Shown: positions 1 to 10,079 of the stretch, one piece after another | Layout: every line of letters begins with the position of its first letter | Position numbering within the stretch: position 1 is the first letter of the stretch | Source of the DNA: Monoraphidium neglectum | Lineage: Eukaryota > Chlorophyta > Chlorophyceae > Sphaeropleales > Selenastraceae | Length of the DNA stretch: 20,287 nt | Assembly: GCF_000611645.1 (NCBI RefSeq) | Contig: NW_014013249.1 | Span: 8,883 to 29,169 of the forward strand | Reading direction: 5' to 3' | Made by a program: the position numbers and the translations under genes | The notes under the pieces: generated by a model | What the model was told of the DNA's origin: nothing | Databases searched by the model: none | Seen by the model: only the letters and a program-made list of their open reading frames with translations

Positions 1-403
1 AGGTGGGGGTGTGTGTGAGGGGGGAGGGGCAAGTGTGTGGGAGGAGGGAGGGTGCGGCGTTAAAAGGTGCTTTTGGGTGGCAAGCCCGAGAGGAGGGGCG
101 GGGCGCCCTAGTGGCGAAAGGCACAAAAGCAGGCTGGATGGGTGCCGCAAGTAGGAGTTGCGAACATCAGCTATACTGGCTGGCTGTTGACTGGCCACAG
201 GACACCATGGGACAGGTTGCATGCCAGGCCCCCGAGAGGGGCCTCAGCCAAACACATTCAACTGTAAAACGCACACAAGGAACACATTGCACACACGCAT
301 GCGGACACGAACACACACACAACCTCACAGACGCGTGCGCACCTTGCAAGGCACAAGCACACATTGAAAGCATGCACTGGCAATGCGTGCGCTGCCGACT
401 CAC

Positions 404-2904
404 CGGGCAGGGTGACGCCCGTGAAGTTAACCTTGGGCAGGTTGATGTTGATCTTGTTGCGCTCGGGCAGGTTGGGGATGTTGAACTCGTACACGGGGCC
501 GGTCTGCGCACCCGCCAGGTTGACCACGCGCACGTGGCCGGGCTCGGGGATGACCTTCACGGGGTCGGGCAGCGTGATGTTCCAGTTGGGCAGGGTGACC
601 ACGGTCGAGTCGCGGGGGCCGAACGAGGAGAGGTCGATGACGGTCTGGCCCGGGGGCTTGACCTCGACCTGCACGGGCGGGTAGAAGTCCCCGACGTCCA
701 GGGGGGAGGGCAGGTTGACCTCGAACGAGGTGCGGGGCCCGAGGCGGCTGGCGTCGATGACGGCGTACTTGCGGGCGATGTTGAGGCCGCCGGCGTTGGT
801 GCTGAGGGAGGCCGGGGGGATGAAGGTGACCGGGGGGACGGGCAGGATGGGGACGACGATGTCGCGGGTGGGGATCTGCACATCGGGGGCCTTCACGTTG
901 ATGTTCGGGGGGATGAACTCCAGCGGGGGCTGTTTTGGGGGGGGGGGGCGGCGGCGTAGGAGAGGGTTTGTTGGGAGTGGTGTGTTGCATGTTTCAGACT
1001 GACACGTTGGTGGGGCCTGCAGGCCGCAGCGATGTCAGATTTTGGAACCAACAAAAATGAGATACCCGGACATATTGACAGCGACACGACCGCCTGCATC
1101 CCCTGCCAATTCGGCCAAATGCATCTCGGTCCAAACCTCAGCTGGCAGCCGCTGGGGCACCCAAAATTGACATTGCATCGCGGCAGGCCAGCTGCACGGC
1201 GGCTTTTGCGGCCCCTCCAGCTGGGAGCCCCGCAGAGCAGCCGCACTGCCCACACCCCTGAGTGCCCCTGCCCCCCGGCAAGCGCGGGCGCCCGCGCTCT
1301 CACCCTGGGCAGCACCACGATCGGGGGCCTCGGGCGGGTGAACTTGACGGGGTCCTGGGGGAAGCCGCCGGCGGCGCTGGCGGGCACGCCGAAGGACAGG
1401 ATGGGCTTGGGCAGCACCACGATGGGCTGGAAGCGCTCCGCGTTGACGGTCACGGCGGGGTTGGCCAGGGTGGTCAGGATGGAGCCGCCCTGGGGCGGGG
1501 TTTGGGACAGGGTGGACAGGGGGGAGGGGGCCGCAGGTGAAGGGCGGGCGACAAGGGTTGGAAGTGTTTTGTCAACAGGCGCCGGGCCGGGCGCGCACAC
1601 CGCGCAGCACAGACCTGCCAGCGCATGCGGCCGCGATTTGCTGCAACGGCAATGCACCGTGTAGCTGGGGAGCGGCCGCGCACGCCTCTGCGCCCGCGCC
1701 CCCACCGCGCCGCCGCGCCGCACACCAGCCCCTCCCGGCACTCACGATCGACGCGAGCTTGCGGCCGTGGCCGGAGAGCGCCTCGGCCTCGACCTCCTCA
1801 TCAGCGGGCTTGGCGCCGGACTCGGGCTTCTTGGCCAGGGAGGCCTGCAGCTTGGTGCTGTAGGTGGGGTCGTTGACCTTGTTGGCCTGCACGATCTCAG
1901 AGGTCACGGACTTGGCGGTGGGCAGGCCGTTGCCGATCTTGACCTTCGCAGTGCAGTTGGTCTTCACGATGGTGCCGTGGGGGCAGACGCCCGCCAGGCT
2001 CGGGAAGCACAGGCTGCGGGCCGGGGAGGGGAGATTGAAGGGGGCATGGTGCAGGGAGGGGCTTGAGACCCTGGCGACCGGGGCGGTGCAGCTTTCCTAA
2101 TCGGCCGCCAGGCGCGCAGCTGCCGCCGCGCACCAGCACCCCCCTGCCGCAGCGGCGCCCGGCAGTCTCCGCCCGCCATGCCTGCCGCCGGCGGCCATGA
2201 GCTGCTGCCGCTGTTGCTGCTGTTGCCGAATCGCATCCCCAAGGTCTGACCCCTTCCCCCCTCTGGCGGTCGCTGCGATCCCGCCCGCCGGTCTTCCGCC
2301 CGGGGCCCAGCCACTGACTTCTCAGGCGGGCAGCAGGTGCCGGACGCCTCGTTCAGGAACGTGCCCTTGGGGCAGTCCAGAGCCGTCCGCTTGGCGCAGT
2401 GGGGCAGTCCAAGCTTGTCCTGCTCCAGGGTGTACCCAGCCGGGCAGCTCAGGTTTGCCTTGCCGCCAAGCACAGCCCCCGCGGTCTGGCCCTTGCTCGC
2501 CCCTCCTGCGGAAACGGGGGCCGTGGCGTGGCGTGTTCTCAGGCCGCCATGCGAGCCGCGCCCGTACTGTCGGCGCTGGTGCTGCCGGCCGCTGCGCATC
2601 GCTGGGCGCAGCGCAAGCGCCCCTGTTGCATTGCAGGAGACAGCCGTTATCACTAATCGGCGGCACGCGGCCACGGTAACTCCCCCAGCGGCCCTCAGCG
2701 CACCTTTGAACTCGAGTCCCTTGAGCAGTCCCTGAGGTATCGGGTTGGCAAACGCCGCCTGCACGAGGGGGGAGCGAGGGCGAGGGATCAGGCCGCTGCC
2801 ATTTACAGCAGCCCCGCGCCTGTCACACGCAGGCTACGGGCTCTTACCTGAGCGCATATCAGCGCCAAGAGCGCGCACGCCTGCGCTTTACGCCCCAGCT
2901 TCAT
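404..2904 (-). CDS. Secreted Cys-rich / Pro-Val-repeat protein, function unknown (3' partial)
   Basis: I do not recognise the family. Six phase-consistent exons (minus): 2904-2848, 2758-2704, 2505-2319, 2013-1746, 1489-1304, 929-404, giving 426 codons plus one base. The start ATG (2904-2902) follows an A-rich context (GTAAAAATG). Residues 1-23 form a clear signal peptide: basic MKLGRK, a hydrophobic core, then cleavage expected after Ala-Phe-Ala. Exons 3-4 (residues about 55-125) hold eight cysteines in CPxGY/CPxGT...C patterns resembling small extracellular Cys-rich modules. Exon 4 then becomes charged (Lys/Glu). Exons 5-6 are Pro/Val/Ile-rich with PIVVLP motifs and three tandem units of about 40 aa. 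The protein is probably exported to the cell wall, surface or endomembranes. Exon 6 ends at a good donor (GTGAGT, 403-398). Either the next exon lies left of the window, or a short last exon from about 263 (after TTTTACAG) ends at TGA 169-167; the former looks likelier because C/T-rich sequence fills the minus strand at the window edge. Confidence 0.75.
405..767 (-). repeat. Three tandem ~40-residue protein repeats in the secreted protein
   Basis: Inside exon 6 three consecutive units begin at 767, 644 and 533 (minus). Their openings align: VIDASRLGPRTSFEVNLP, VIDLSSFGPRDSTVVTLP and VVNLAGAQTGPVYEFNIP. Each continues with a Pro-punctuated beta-type stretch (VQVEVKPPG, VKVIPEPG, ININLPKV). Alternating hydrophobic residues and regular prolines suggest extended beta strands. 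I do not recognise the repeat. It may continue into the missing 3' part. Confidence 0.65.
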
Positions 2905-3639
2905 TTTTACGCCTCCTCTGGCAGCAGATACGAGGAGGGTTGGCCTACACTCCTTTATGAGGATGCGGCCGCACACCTGCGGCTAACGATGTTGAAATGA
3001 GACAGGAATGGCGGGGCGGATGATCGTGCCAGGGCTGGGACCGTGAGGAAAGAGGGGAGAGGCCGAAAGTTGCGTATCTGCTCGTTAGTCACGCTGCCCC
3101 AACCTCCCGCCTGCAGCACGTTCAGCAGCTTCGAGCCCATCTTTCTGTACACATACATCTTGTAAAAATGAGTTGAGAGACCGCGGCTGTCCCGCACGCG
3201 GGGCGGTTTCTGCTGGCGAACGCGGGGCAAACGTTCACAGGCTCTCCGCTCACGCCAAAACACTGGCCGCATTTGAGTGGTTTCAAAGGCCTTATAACTC
3301 AAGCAGAGGCGGACAGCGGGTGGCGGGCGCAAACCCAACAGGAGGCAGCATGACCTGTTACTGCAGTGGCAGCATGAAGCCAATTGTGGGGCCATTCACC
3401 CACCACTGCAGGCCCCCTTGCCTTGAAGGAGTATGCGTGAACCACAGCAGCAGCCCTCTATCCACTATCGCTGCCGCAGCCACCATCCTGCCCGAGCCAA
3501 CCAAACAGGCTGCGTACCCCGTGCTCGAGGCCATTTGTGCTGCTCAAGTCAGCATGCCAAGTGCAGTAAGTGATTCTGTCTCACAGGCTGCCAGGTTGGC
3601 GGGCGCAAGCTGGAAGGGTGCCGTGACTGCAAAGCCTTA

Positions 3640-3663
3640 GCTGCTGCTGCTGCTGCTGCTGCT
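3640..3663. repeat. (GCT)8 microsatellite
   Basis: Eight perfect GCT units in the intergenic stretch between RPS2 and the secreted-protein gene. No coding role is visible. Confidence 0.9.
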
Positions 3664-3747
3664 TGGGCTGCACTTGGCTTGGCCCCTTGGGCATGGCAAT
3701 GTGGTGTACGCTGCAAACCGGGAAGATGCAAAACGAGCAGCACGACA

Positions 3748-3752
3748 TTACA
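3748..3752 (-). terminator. Putative TGTAA polyadenylation signal of RPS2
   Basis: TTACA on the plus strand reads TGTAA on the minus strand, about 240 bases after the RPS2 stop. TGTAA is the usual chlorophyte poly(A) signal (established knowledge). A five-base motif also occurs by chance, so its use here is an inference. Confidence 0.4.
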
Positions 3753-3990
3753 ACAAAGTGCTGCTGAGGACAACAGCAAGTGCATTGTCCTGCCGTGCTG
3801 GACTCAGTTGCACCCTACTCTCAGGCACCGCGGCGCGCGTGCGAGGGGCGGTAGGGGGCGCCGCCCCGCACGGGCGCAGCCGCAGGCCCTGCGCGCACCA
3901 ATACCGCGGCCGCCGCCATGCAGCACCCAAATTGCGTGGCTGGCACTGCGCAGCGATGACGCTCGGCAAAAGCTGCGCGCGATGAGCCGC

Positions 3991-5338
3991 TTAGTAAGCG
4001 GCGTAGTCAGCCGCCTTCGGGGCGTCGCCCAGGAAAGGCTTGGCCAGAAAGTCTGTAACAAGGGGAGGGTGTGCAGCAGTGAGGCGGCAGTTATGAGTTG
4101 GGTGTATTGACTGCGTTCATGGCGGTGCAGCCCCCGCTCGCGCAGCGCGCAAACCCCCCATGCGCCGCCACACCAATCCTGCTGGTACCCGCGAATTCAA
4201 CACCCAAAGCGCAGACGCCAACAAGTCAACCAGGTGCACCCCCCAGCCACCCAGAAAGCAGACAGTTTGCCGCGCCCTCTGCCCTGCACCCATGCTCCCT
4301 GCGGCACCCCCCTCACCGGTGAACTCCTGCAGGGGGGCCTTGGTGTACTTGGTCTCGGTCCACAGGTCGGGCGACAGGAAGCCGTAGGTGGAGGCCAGGG
4401 CGTAGTACGTGGCGCGCACAAAGTTGCCCAGCGTCTTGCGGCTGCCGCGCGAGCAGGTGTAGCAGTCCTCGATGCCGGCCATCTGCAGCACCTTCTTGGG
4501 CGTGCGCGCGGCGACGATGCCGGCACCGCGGGGTGCGGGGATGAGGCGGATGGTGACGGAGCCGCACTTGCCGGTCGACTTGATGGGCACGGTGTGCACC
4601 TTGCCGATCTTGTTACCCCAGTAGCCGCGGCGCACGGGGACGACCGCCATCTTGGCCTGGATGATGGCGCCGCGGATAGCGGTGGCCACCTGGAGGGGTC
4701 GGGAGGGGGTAATAAAGGGCACAGAGGGTGAGAGGAGGAAGTGCGGGCGGGGCACGGCTGAAACAAGGGCAAGGCTTGTGTGTGAAGCTGTTGGACACTG
4801 TGTCAACTGTTGGTAATGCATTCAGAGCAGTGCCTTAAGCCCAGCGGCCAGTCAGGGGGCCAGCTGCGAGTGCCGCGTGCTGGGTTGCTCTTTTGCCTGC
4901 TGCTGCTGCTGCTGCAGCAGCTGCCGATCCCACGGCGGTCGAAGCCTCTCCGCTCCAGCAAAGCCGCGCACCTCCTTGGCGCACTTGACGCCGAGACCCA
5001 CGTGGCCGTTGTAGTCGCCCACCACCACAAACGCCTGTGGCAAACAAAGAGAGCTCCAGCATGTGTGTGGTGCGTTTGCGCCCTCATGCGGCACACGCAT
5101 GAGGGCACACTGCCAAACCCACTGCTGCAGGTGCGCACTAGCGCGGGCTGTCTGCTGTGTACCCCGCGGCATGCTGCTGCGCTGTCAGTCGCAGGGACCC
5201 ACCGTCCTGCTCATTCGCAGCTGCCCGACTGGCCCCATCCACTTGCCCAGCTGCGCGCGACCGCGCAAAACATGCGCACATCCGCGTACACACACGCACA
5301 CACACACACACTCTCTCTCTCTCTCTGGCCGTGTTATC

Positions 5339-5387
<49 letters not shown>

Positions 5388-5883
5388 TGAAGCGCGTGCG
5401 CTGGCCGGCGCGCGTCTGCTTCTGCACGGGCATGATCTTCATGACCTCATCCTTGAGGGCGGGGCCCAGGAAGTACTCAACGATCTGGTACTCCTTGACG
5501 GGCATGGAGAACAGGTAGATAGTCTCCAGGCTCTTGATCTTGCCCTGTTGTGGTCGAATAGGGGAGCGGAGGGGCTGGGAGCGGGAAGCAGCAGTGCGGG
5601 TATTCGGCGACACAACAGCTGCAGCTGGGCAGGGCGGCGCCAAGCCGCTGGAAGCCAGAGAAAAGCGGCCTCGATCCACGCGAGGGCGTCTCACCTGCTG
5701 CACCAGACGGCCCAGCTTGGTGCAAGGCACCCACTTCTCCTCATCGGGCTTGCCGCGCCCGCGGCCCCTGCCGCGCCCGCGGTCGCCACGACCACCGCGG
5801 TCGCCGCGACCACCGCGGTCGCCACGGCCCCTGCCACCAAAGCCACGGCCGAAGCCGCCCCTCTCGCCACCGCGGTCAGCCAT
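3991..5883 (-). CDS. RPS2: 40S ribosomal protein S2 (uS5), cytosolic
   Basis: Five exons join in phase: 5883-5695, 5544-5386, 5034-4972, 4689-4317, 4052-3991 (stop TAA 3993-3991), giving 281 aa, normal for eukaryotic uS5. The start ATG has a good context (AACCATGGC). Residues 3-45 are the Gly-Arg-rich tail typical of eukaryotic RPS2, a substrate of arginine methylation in other eukaryotes. The S5 N-terminal RNA-binding fold includes [20 protein letters not shown] and [15 protein letters not shown]. The S5 C-terminal fold includes [40 protein letters not shown] and [11 protein letters not shown], then YGFLSPDLW and the C-terminal TDFL motif. The protein belongs to the small-subunit decoding region near the mRNA entry channel. 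Introns are 150, 351, 282 and 264 bases. The donor of intron 2 lies within a GT microsatellite. Identity is very sure; all exon junctions preserve conserved family sequence. Confidence 0.96.
5287..5326. repeat. Compound CA / CT microsatellite in RPS2 intron 2
   Basis: A slightly interrupted CA tract (about 5287-5310) is followed by (CT)8 (5311-5326), 13 bases from the perfect AC tract. On the coding strand the intron thus begins GT-rich, then AG-rich, then GT-rich again. Confidence 0.85.
5340..5385. repeat. (AC)23 microsatellite forming the RPS2 intron 2 donor
   Basis: 46 perfect bases of AC on the plus strand, which is (GT)23 on the coding strand. Exon 2 ends ...TTCAAG at 5386 and the next base, 5385, is the first G of the GT tract, so the repeat itself supplies the 5' splice site (GTGTGT). 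Confidence 0.93.
5781..5826 (-). repeat. 18-base tandem repeat coding for the RG-rich tail of RPS2
   Basis: Two complete 18-base units (5781-5798, 5799-5816; one base different) and a partial third (5817-5826) code for Gly-Asp-Arg-Gly-Gly-Arg type units in exon 1 of RPS2. Such a coding minisatellite can change in unit number without a frameshift. Confidence 0.8.
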
Positions 5884-7442
5884 GGTTTCTGCGATGATGG
5901 CGAAACCAGCAGACAGAGGCCGCCAGTGATCAGGCAGCCGCGTACCGCCTCCCGGGCAGGGCGACGCCTAAAGAAGATTGCTAGCACATGCGTGCGCGTG
6001 CGAAATGAGCCAGAAGCCACCAGAGCGCGCTCCGACGGCTGCAAGTGCAGCACTGCTGCAGTCCTCGGCCCTGAGCATGTCATGGGTGTCCCGCACCTGC
6101 TGATTCTGCACGTAAGAGGCAGAAAAGAGGACGAGGATTTGCGAGAACGCTACTCTTGTTCGACACCGCAGACCGCCTGCCGTGCTGCCGAGCCTGTGCC
6201 TTCGCAGAGCGCGTGAAAGCTGCAGCGAGGCCGTGATCATGGTGGCTTTTGTTGTACCTTGTCGTATCGGTCGTGCAGCACACTGCGAGCATGCAGTCCA
6301 CCTGCGCAGCCCATTGACCACTGCGTGGACCGATTGACAGTGGTCCTGGCCAAAGTCGACAGAAGGCAGCAACAGTTGCGGTGTGAACCTCAAGCCATGA
6401 TTGTCGCTCGGTTATAACAGAAGAGTGTAGCGCTTCCTCTACTGCGACCACACCAGGGTCGCCACAAACCTGATCGCGCAGCTTGGAGGCGTGGCAACTT
6501 CAAGCCCTGTGCAGCATACTGTTGCCGTGCGATCATGTGGCCTGCAAGTTGACATACCAGCTACCGCGTAGGAGCAATCATGGGCAGCCTGTTGCTGGGT
6601 CGCTGCGTGCTTCGCCTGCTTCGCCTGCGTAGGTGTGAGGCAGCCACGGGCACTGCAGCCTTGGCCGTATCCACATTTGAATCTGAGGTGTGTAGAGAGT
6701 GTGTGCTAAGTATGGATATGGTCTCCTCGCATAGGATACATGAATGCAGCACGTGTGCCTCCGCCTGGCGTTGGGCCTGTGGCCAAGACCTGTGTGCATT
6801 GGGAGAGCACCTGTGTGGATGCCTGCTGTGCATTGGGAGAGTTGATGATACACTGTACGTATGGCATACCATACTCGGTGACGGGCGCTTTCTGGCAGGA
6901 GCTCACATGCCTTGTGCTCATCACTTGCGGCGGGACAAACGCCTGCCTGCAGGACTGGCAGTGCGCGGATTGGAGGATCGGACACCGGCGCAGTCAGCCC
7001 GGGCCCCGGGCCGTCCAACACTTGGGACTCCATCGTACATCAGGTGAGCCCTCACGGTTCACAGGCGTTTGCTGGGAGTGGCTTCCATTGACTCATTTCC
7101 GCACCGGTCTGCACAGCGATCGTCCTCGCGATCTGAGTGATCCCGCCTCCCCTTCAGGCATTTCGGCGACCGTAAGCATACTCTCTCACAGCTGCAGACA
7201 TTTGGATAGATCAGCAAGGCAACTCCATCACACCACACTATTGCCGTGCGCGGCACGTGCGCGGCGCCAGGGCTCGAGCGACAACGGCGCTCAACAGCGG
7301 TAGCACCCCGGTTCTGCCGCTTGCCTCGGCCACAGAGGCAGCCCACAGATCGAGCCAGCAGGAACAGCGGCAACAGCAGCAGCAGCAGCGGCGGCGGCAG
7401 CAGAGCTCTGAGGGAGGCCAACTCCCAATCCTCGGCGGCGGC
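5884..7442. other. Divergent intergenic region between RPS2 and the aquaporin gene
   Basis: About 1.56 kb separating two start codons on opposite strands, so it must contain both promoters. Open frames here (for example 155 codons, 6580-7047 plus) show no domain and no codon bias like that of the genes. The part from about 6200 to 7000 is visibly less GC-rich than the genes. I see no convincing TATA box for either gene. Immediately upstream of the aquaporin ATG is a CAG/CGG-rich stretch (7364-7403), probably its 5' UTR. Confidence 0.6.
6793..6841. repeat. 15-base direct repeat in the divergent intergenic region
   Basis: TGTGCATTGGGAGAG occurs at 6793-6807 and again at 6827-6841, 34 bases apart, within similar surroundings (CCTGTGT... 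and CCTGCTGT...). It may be a small tandem duplication or a paired protein-binding site; nothing here distinguishes the two. Confidence 0.7.
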
Positions 7443-9623
7443 ATGACGAGCAGCAGCCTGGAGCGCCGCGCGGCGTCGCGGCGCAAGAAGAGCAAGGATG
7501 ACACCTGGTGGCAGGTGGGTAGACTCAGTCGGGCCAGCAGTTGCAAGCCAGAAGCGGCCGCTCGTGTGTGATGCATGATTTTGAGGGCGGCGTTCACCAC
7601 CGGCACAGTGCAGGTGGTGGCGTGCCGACCTTCCCCTTGCCCCTGCGCTGGCTGATTGGCCCTTGCCGCCCCCGCCCGCCACCGCAGATGCTGATTGCTG
7701 GAGATTTCAGCATGAGCTGCATTTTTGTGGCGCTGATGAGCTTGACGGCTGAGGTGGCGGAGGCTCTGGCGGGGGTGAGGCGGGTTATGGGTGTCGGGGC
7801 CGGTTCAGCATCAGCACGGGCGGGAAGGTTGGCGGGTGGCAAGGCAGCGGCGATTGGCGGTGAAGGTGCAGAGGCACGACAGGCGGTTGGAGTGTGATGG
7901 GTTCGGTGGGGTTGCCAGGGGTGCCGCAGTTGGCTCCGTGCCATGAGGTGCGTCGTCCCGGTTGGAACCAGGTTGCATGCCTCAGCAACCCTCCGCCTCC
8001 AAGGCCGACCCGGCCGCCGCCGCTCCCTCACAACCAACGGATCAAACCCCAGATCACTGGCTTGGGTGAGTTCCCCCTCTCCATTGCCATCACGGTGGTC
8101 TCGCTCATCATCTTCGGCCCCATATGCGGCCTCTTCGGCGGCGCCATGTTCAACCCCGTCCACAACGTCGCCTTCATCGCCGCCGGCAAGGACAGCGTCA
8201 AGCTCAACACCGCGCGCATGGTCGCACAGGTGGGCTTCCAGCGCGGCTGCTGGCACGGCCCCTGGGATGCCGACCTTGATGAGGGGCTTCGACATCTTCG
8301 ATTGAGAGCGCGGCAGGGTACAGCACGGTCGTGGCGCGTTGTCGAACCGCAGGCGGCGACGCGTGCGCACGGCTTTGCCGTTGACGAGCGCCGCGCCCTC
8401 GCTCTTGCTGCCAGATCGTCGGCGCCGCGCTGGGCGCGTTCCTGGCAGTCAGCATGCTGCCGGAATTCCTCAAGGAGTGAGCTGCGCGCGGCGGCACCCG
8501 CGGGGCGGCCCCGGGGCGACCGCGGCACAGCGGGAAGGTTGCGGGAGCTTGCGAATCGAGGGCAGCGCAGGTGGTGGAAAGGAGATGCCACGGTACAAGC
8601 TGCGAAGGGCCTTCGCAGCCCTACGAATACGGGCGGTCCAGGCACCGTCTGGCGCGTACCGTGTGCGGTGGCAGCTGCGCCGCAGACAAAGCCGCTGACA
8701 AGTCTTGCCCCCGCCCCAAACCCACCCCCCCTCCCACCCTGCTGCAGCCACTTCCACAAGCTGCCTGGCGGCCTGGCCGCGGGCGTGTCCCTGCCTGTGG
8801 GCATGGCGTGCGAGGCGGTGCTGGGCTGTGTGCTCAACCTCGTGGTGCTCTACTCCATGGGTGGGCTGCCAGGGGGCTGCGTCGGGCAGGGTGCCGTGCA
8901 GGGTGCTTGACACACAACCCAACTGCGGGCTCCCCAGCAGGCTGCTTCAGCCGCGTGTTGCATGGGCACGACTCCCGTCGCGACAGCCAGGGGCAAGCCC
9001 CGTGGTGATTTGACCTCGCCATCGTTGCAGGGGCCCTCTGCCGCTGCACTTCCCCTCATGCACCCCGCCGCCCATCACACGCCTGCTGCCCCGCAGAGAC
9101 CAGCAGCAAGGTGCTCTCGCAGGTCCTGCCCCTCCTGGCAACCGTCGCGCTGGTGAGCCACGCGGCCGGCCGCCAGCCGCACCCGTCACCCCCTAGCCCG
9201 CGTGTGCACTTGGACATCACCGCCGGATCCGGGGCGTCGCCGCCGTGCGCATTCGCCCCCGCCCCTGCCGGTCACACGCGCCTTGCGTCAACCTGAGCCT
9301 CTCAGCACTCTGCGCTTTGAATGGCCCCCTCTTGTCGTGCTTGGCAAAATCAACTCTTGCACCTGCACGCCTGGCCACCTCGCTGCAACCCGCAGATCCT
9401 TGCTGGCAGCGTGTTTTCGGGGCCCGGCCTCAACCCTGCCATGACCTTTTCGTTTTTCGTGCACTACAGCGACAACCGCAGCGCCCTGGAGCACGCGCTG
9501 CTGTACTGGGCCGCCCCCTTTGCCGGCGCGCTCGCCGGCGGGCTACTGTGGCGCCTGCTGCACGGACCCGGCGTGGGCGCGGCGCCAGCCAAGAAGGCGG
9601 CCGCGAAGAAGCGTGCAGAGTGA
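7443..9623 (+). CDS. SIP-like aquaporin (major intrinsic protein family)
   Basis: Seven exons join in phase: 7443-7514, 7688-7774, 8053-8229, 8415-8476, 8748-8860, 9097-9152, 9396-9623 (stop TGA 9621-9623), giving 264 aa, slightly longer than typical SIPs of about 240 aa. The start is the first ATG in frame. The N-terminus is short and basic (residues 9-17, RRAASRRKK). Hydrophobic segments follow at about 25-50, 58-80, 113-130, 142-168, 178-205 and 222-245. Pore-loop motifs are NPV (87-89, in GAMFNPVHN) and NPA (202-204, in GPGLNPAMTF). In most aquaporins an Arg follows the second NPA; here it is Met205. A non-canonical first NPA box and loss of that Arg are hallmarks of plant and algal SIPs, which sit in the endoplasmic reticulum. 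The C-terminus is Lys-rich (AKKAAAKKRAE), compatible with ER retention. It probably conducts water or small solutes across an internal membrane. Class assignment is by motif, not alignment. Confidence 0.88.
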
Positions 9624-9980
9624 CGCTTTCGACGGCGGCGGGGCCTGGAACGCGGGGCAGTCGGGGCTTTGGCGATTGCATTCGACCTTCTGCGGTCCGC
9701 GCGCCGCTTGCGGAGCGCCCTTCCGGGATTGCTGCACCTGCGGTGACGGGTGGGAGGTGGAGCGACTGGCTGCACAGGCAGCCGCCTTGCGGCACAACTC
9801 CTGGCCGGCGACACGGGACCCAGTTGCAAGGAGGGTTTTGCAACAAAGACCAAGCCCGGCCAGCTTCCCTGCGCATGCCAAGTTTCAGATGTTCTGCCCT
9901 CCACTGTGTCGGCTGGGGCTCATACTCGGTATGATGCCACAACAAAAATTGGTGGGACTCACAAGGGCTGCAAATGCAGC

Positions 9981-9985
9981 TGTAA
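9981..9985 (+). terminator. Putative TGTAA polyadenylation signal of the aquaporin gene
   Basis: TGTAA about 360 bases after the stop, followed by a T-rich stretch (TTGTCC). It fits the chlorophyte poly(A) motif, but a chance match cannot be excluded. Confidence 0.4.
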
Positions 9986-10074
9986 TTGTCCGGTCGTTCC
10001 CATGCAAACGGTTGGTGGAAGGGCGCTCAAAGCAGACTGGTTGCAGCTTGCGTAATGGTACAGCAGTGCCAGCG

Positions 10075-10079
10075 TTACA
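10075..10079 (-). terminator. Putative TGTAA polyadenylation signal of the ABCA gene
   Basis: TTACA on the plus strand is TGTAA on the minus strand, about 580 bases after the ABCA stop. A 3' UTR of this length is plausible for a chlorophyte gene, but the motif alone is weak evidence. Confidence 0.35.

Larger units (their letters stand above)
2905..3990. other. Intergenic: 5' flank of the secreted-protein gene and 3' flank of RPS2
   Basis: About 1.1 kb between two minus-strand genes. The open frames here (for example 155 codons at 3173-3640, plus) have no recognisable domain, no GC-ending codon bias and mutually conflicting frames, so I do not call a gene. The segment should hold the RPS2 3' UTR at its right end and the promoter of the secreted-protein gene at its left end; I see no clear TATA box. 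It contains a GCT microsatellite (3640-3663) and a minus-strand TGTAA (3748-3752). Confidence 0.6.

Noticed and set aside
3..959. 318-codon open frame on the plus strand
   Set aside because: It is the antisense shadow of exon 6 of the secreted-protein gene; its composition (Gly/Asp/Val/Gln) is what reverse reading of Pro/Val/Thr codons produces.
3173..3640. 155-codon open frame on the plus strand between the secreted-protein gene and RPS2
   Set aside because: No domain, no GC-ending codon bias, no splice-compatible neighbours; it lies in the expected promoter / 3' UTR region.
4810..6216. 468-codon open frame on the plus strand
   Set aside because: It runs antisense across RPS2 exons and introns and translates the dinucleotide repeats as Thr-His runs; the minus strand encodes the conserved ribosomal protein.
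6580..7047. 155-codon open frame on the plus strand in the divergent spacer
   Set aside because: Cys/Leu/Arg-rich product without a domain; codon use is unlike the neighbouring genes and it overlaps similar-length frames on the other strand.
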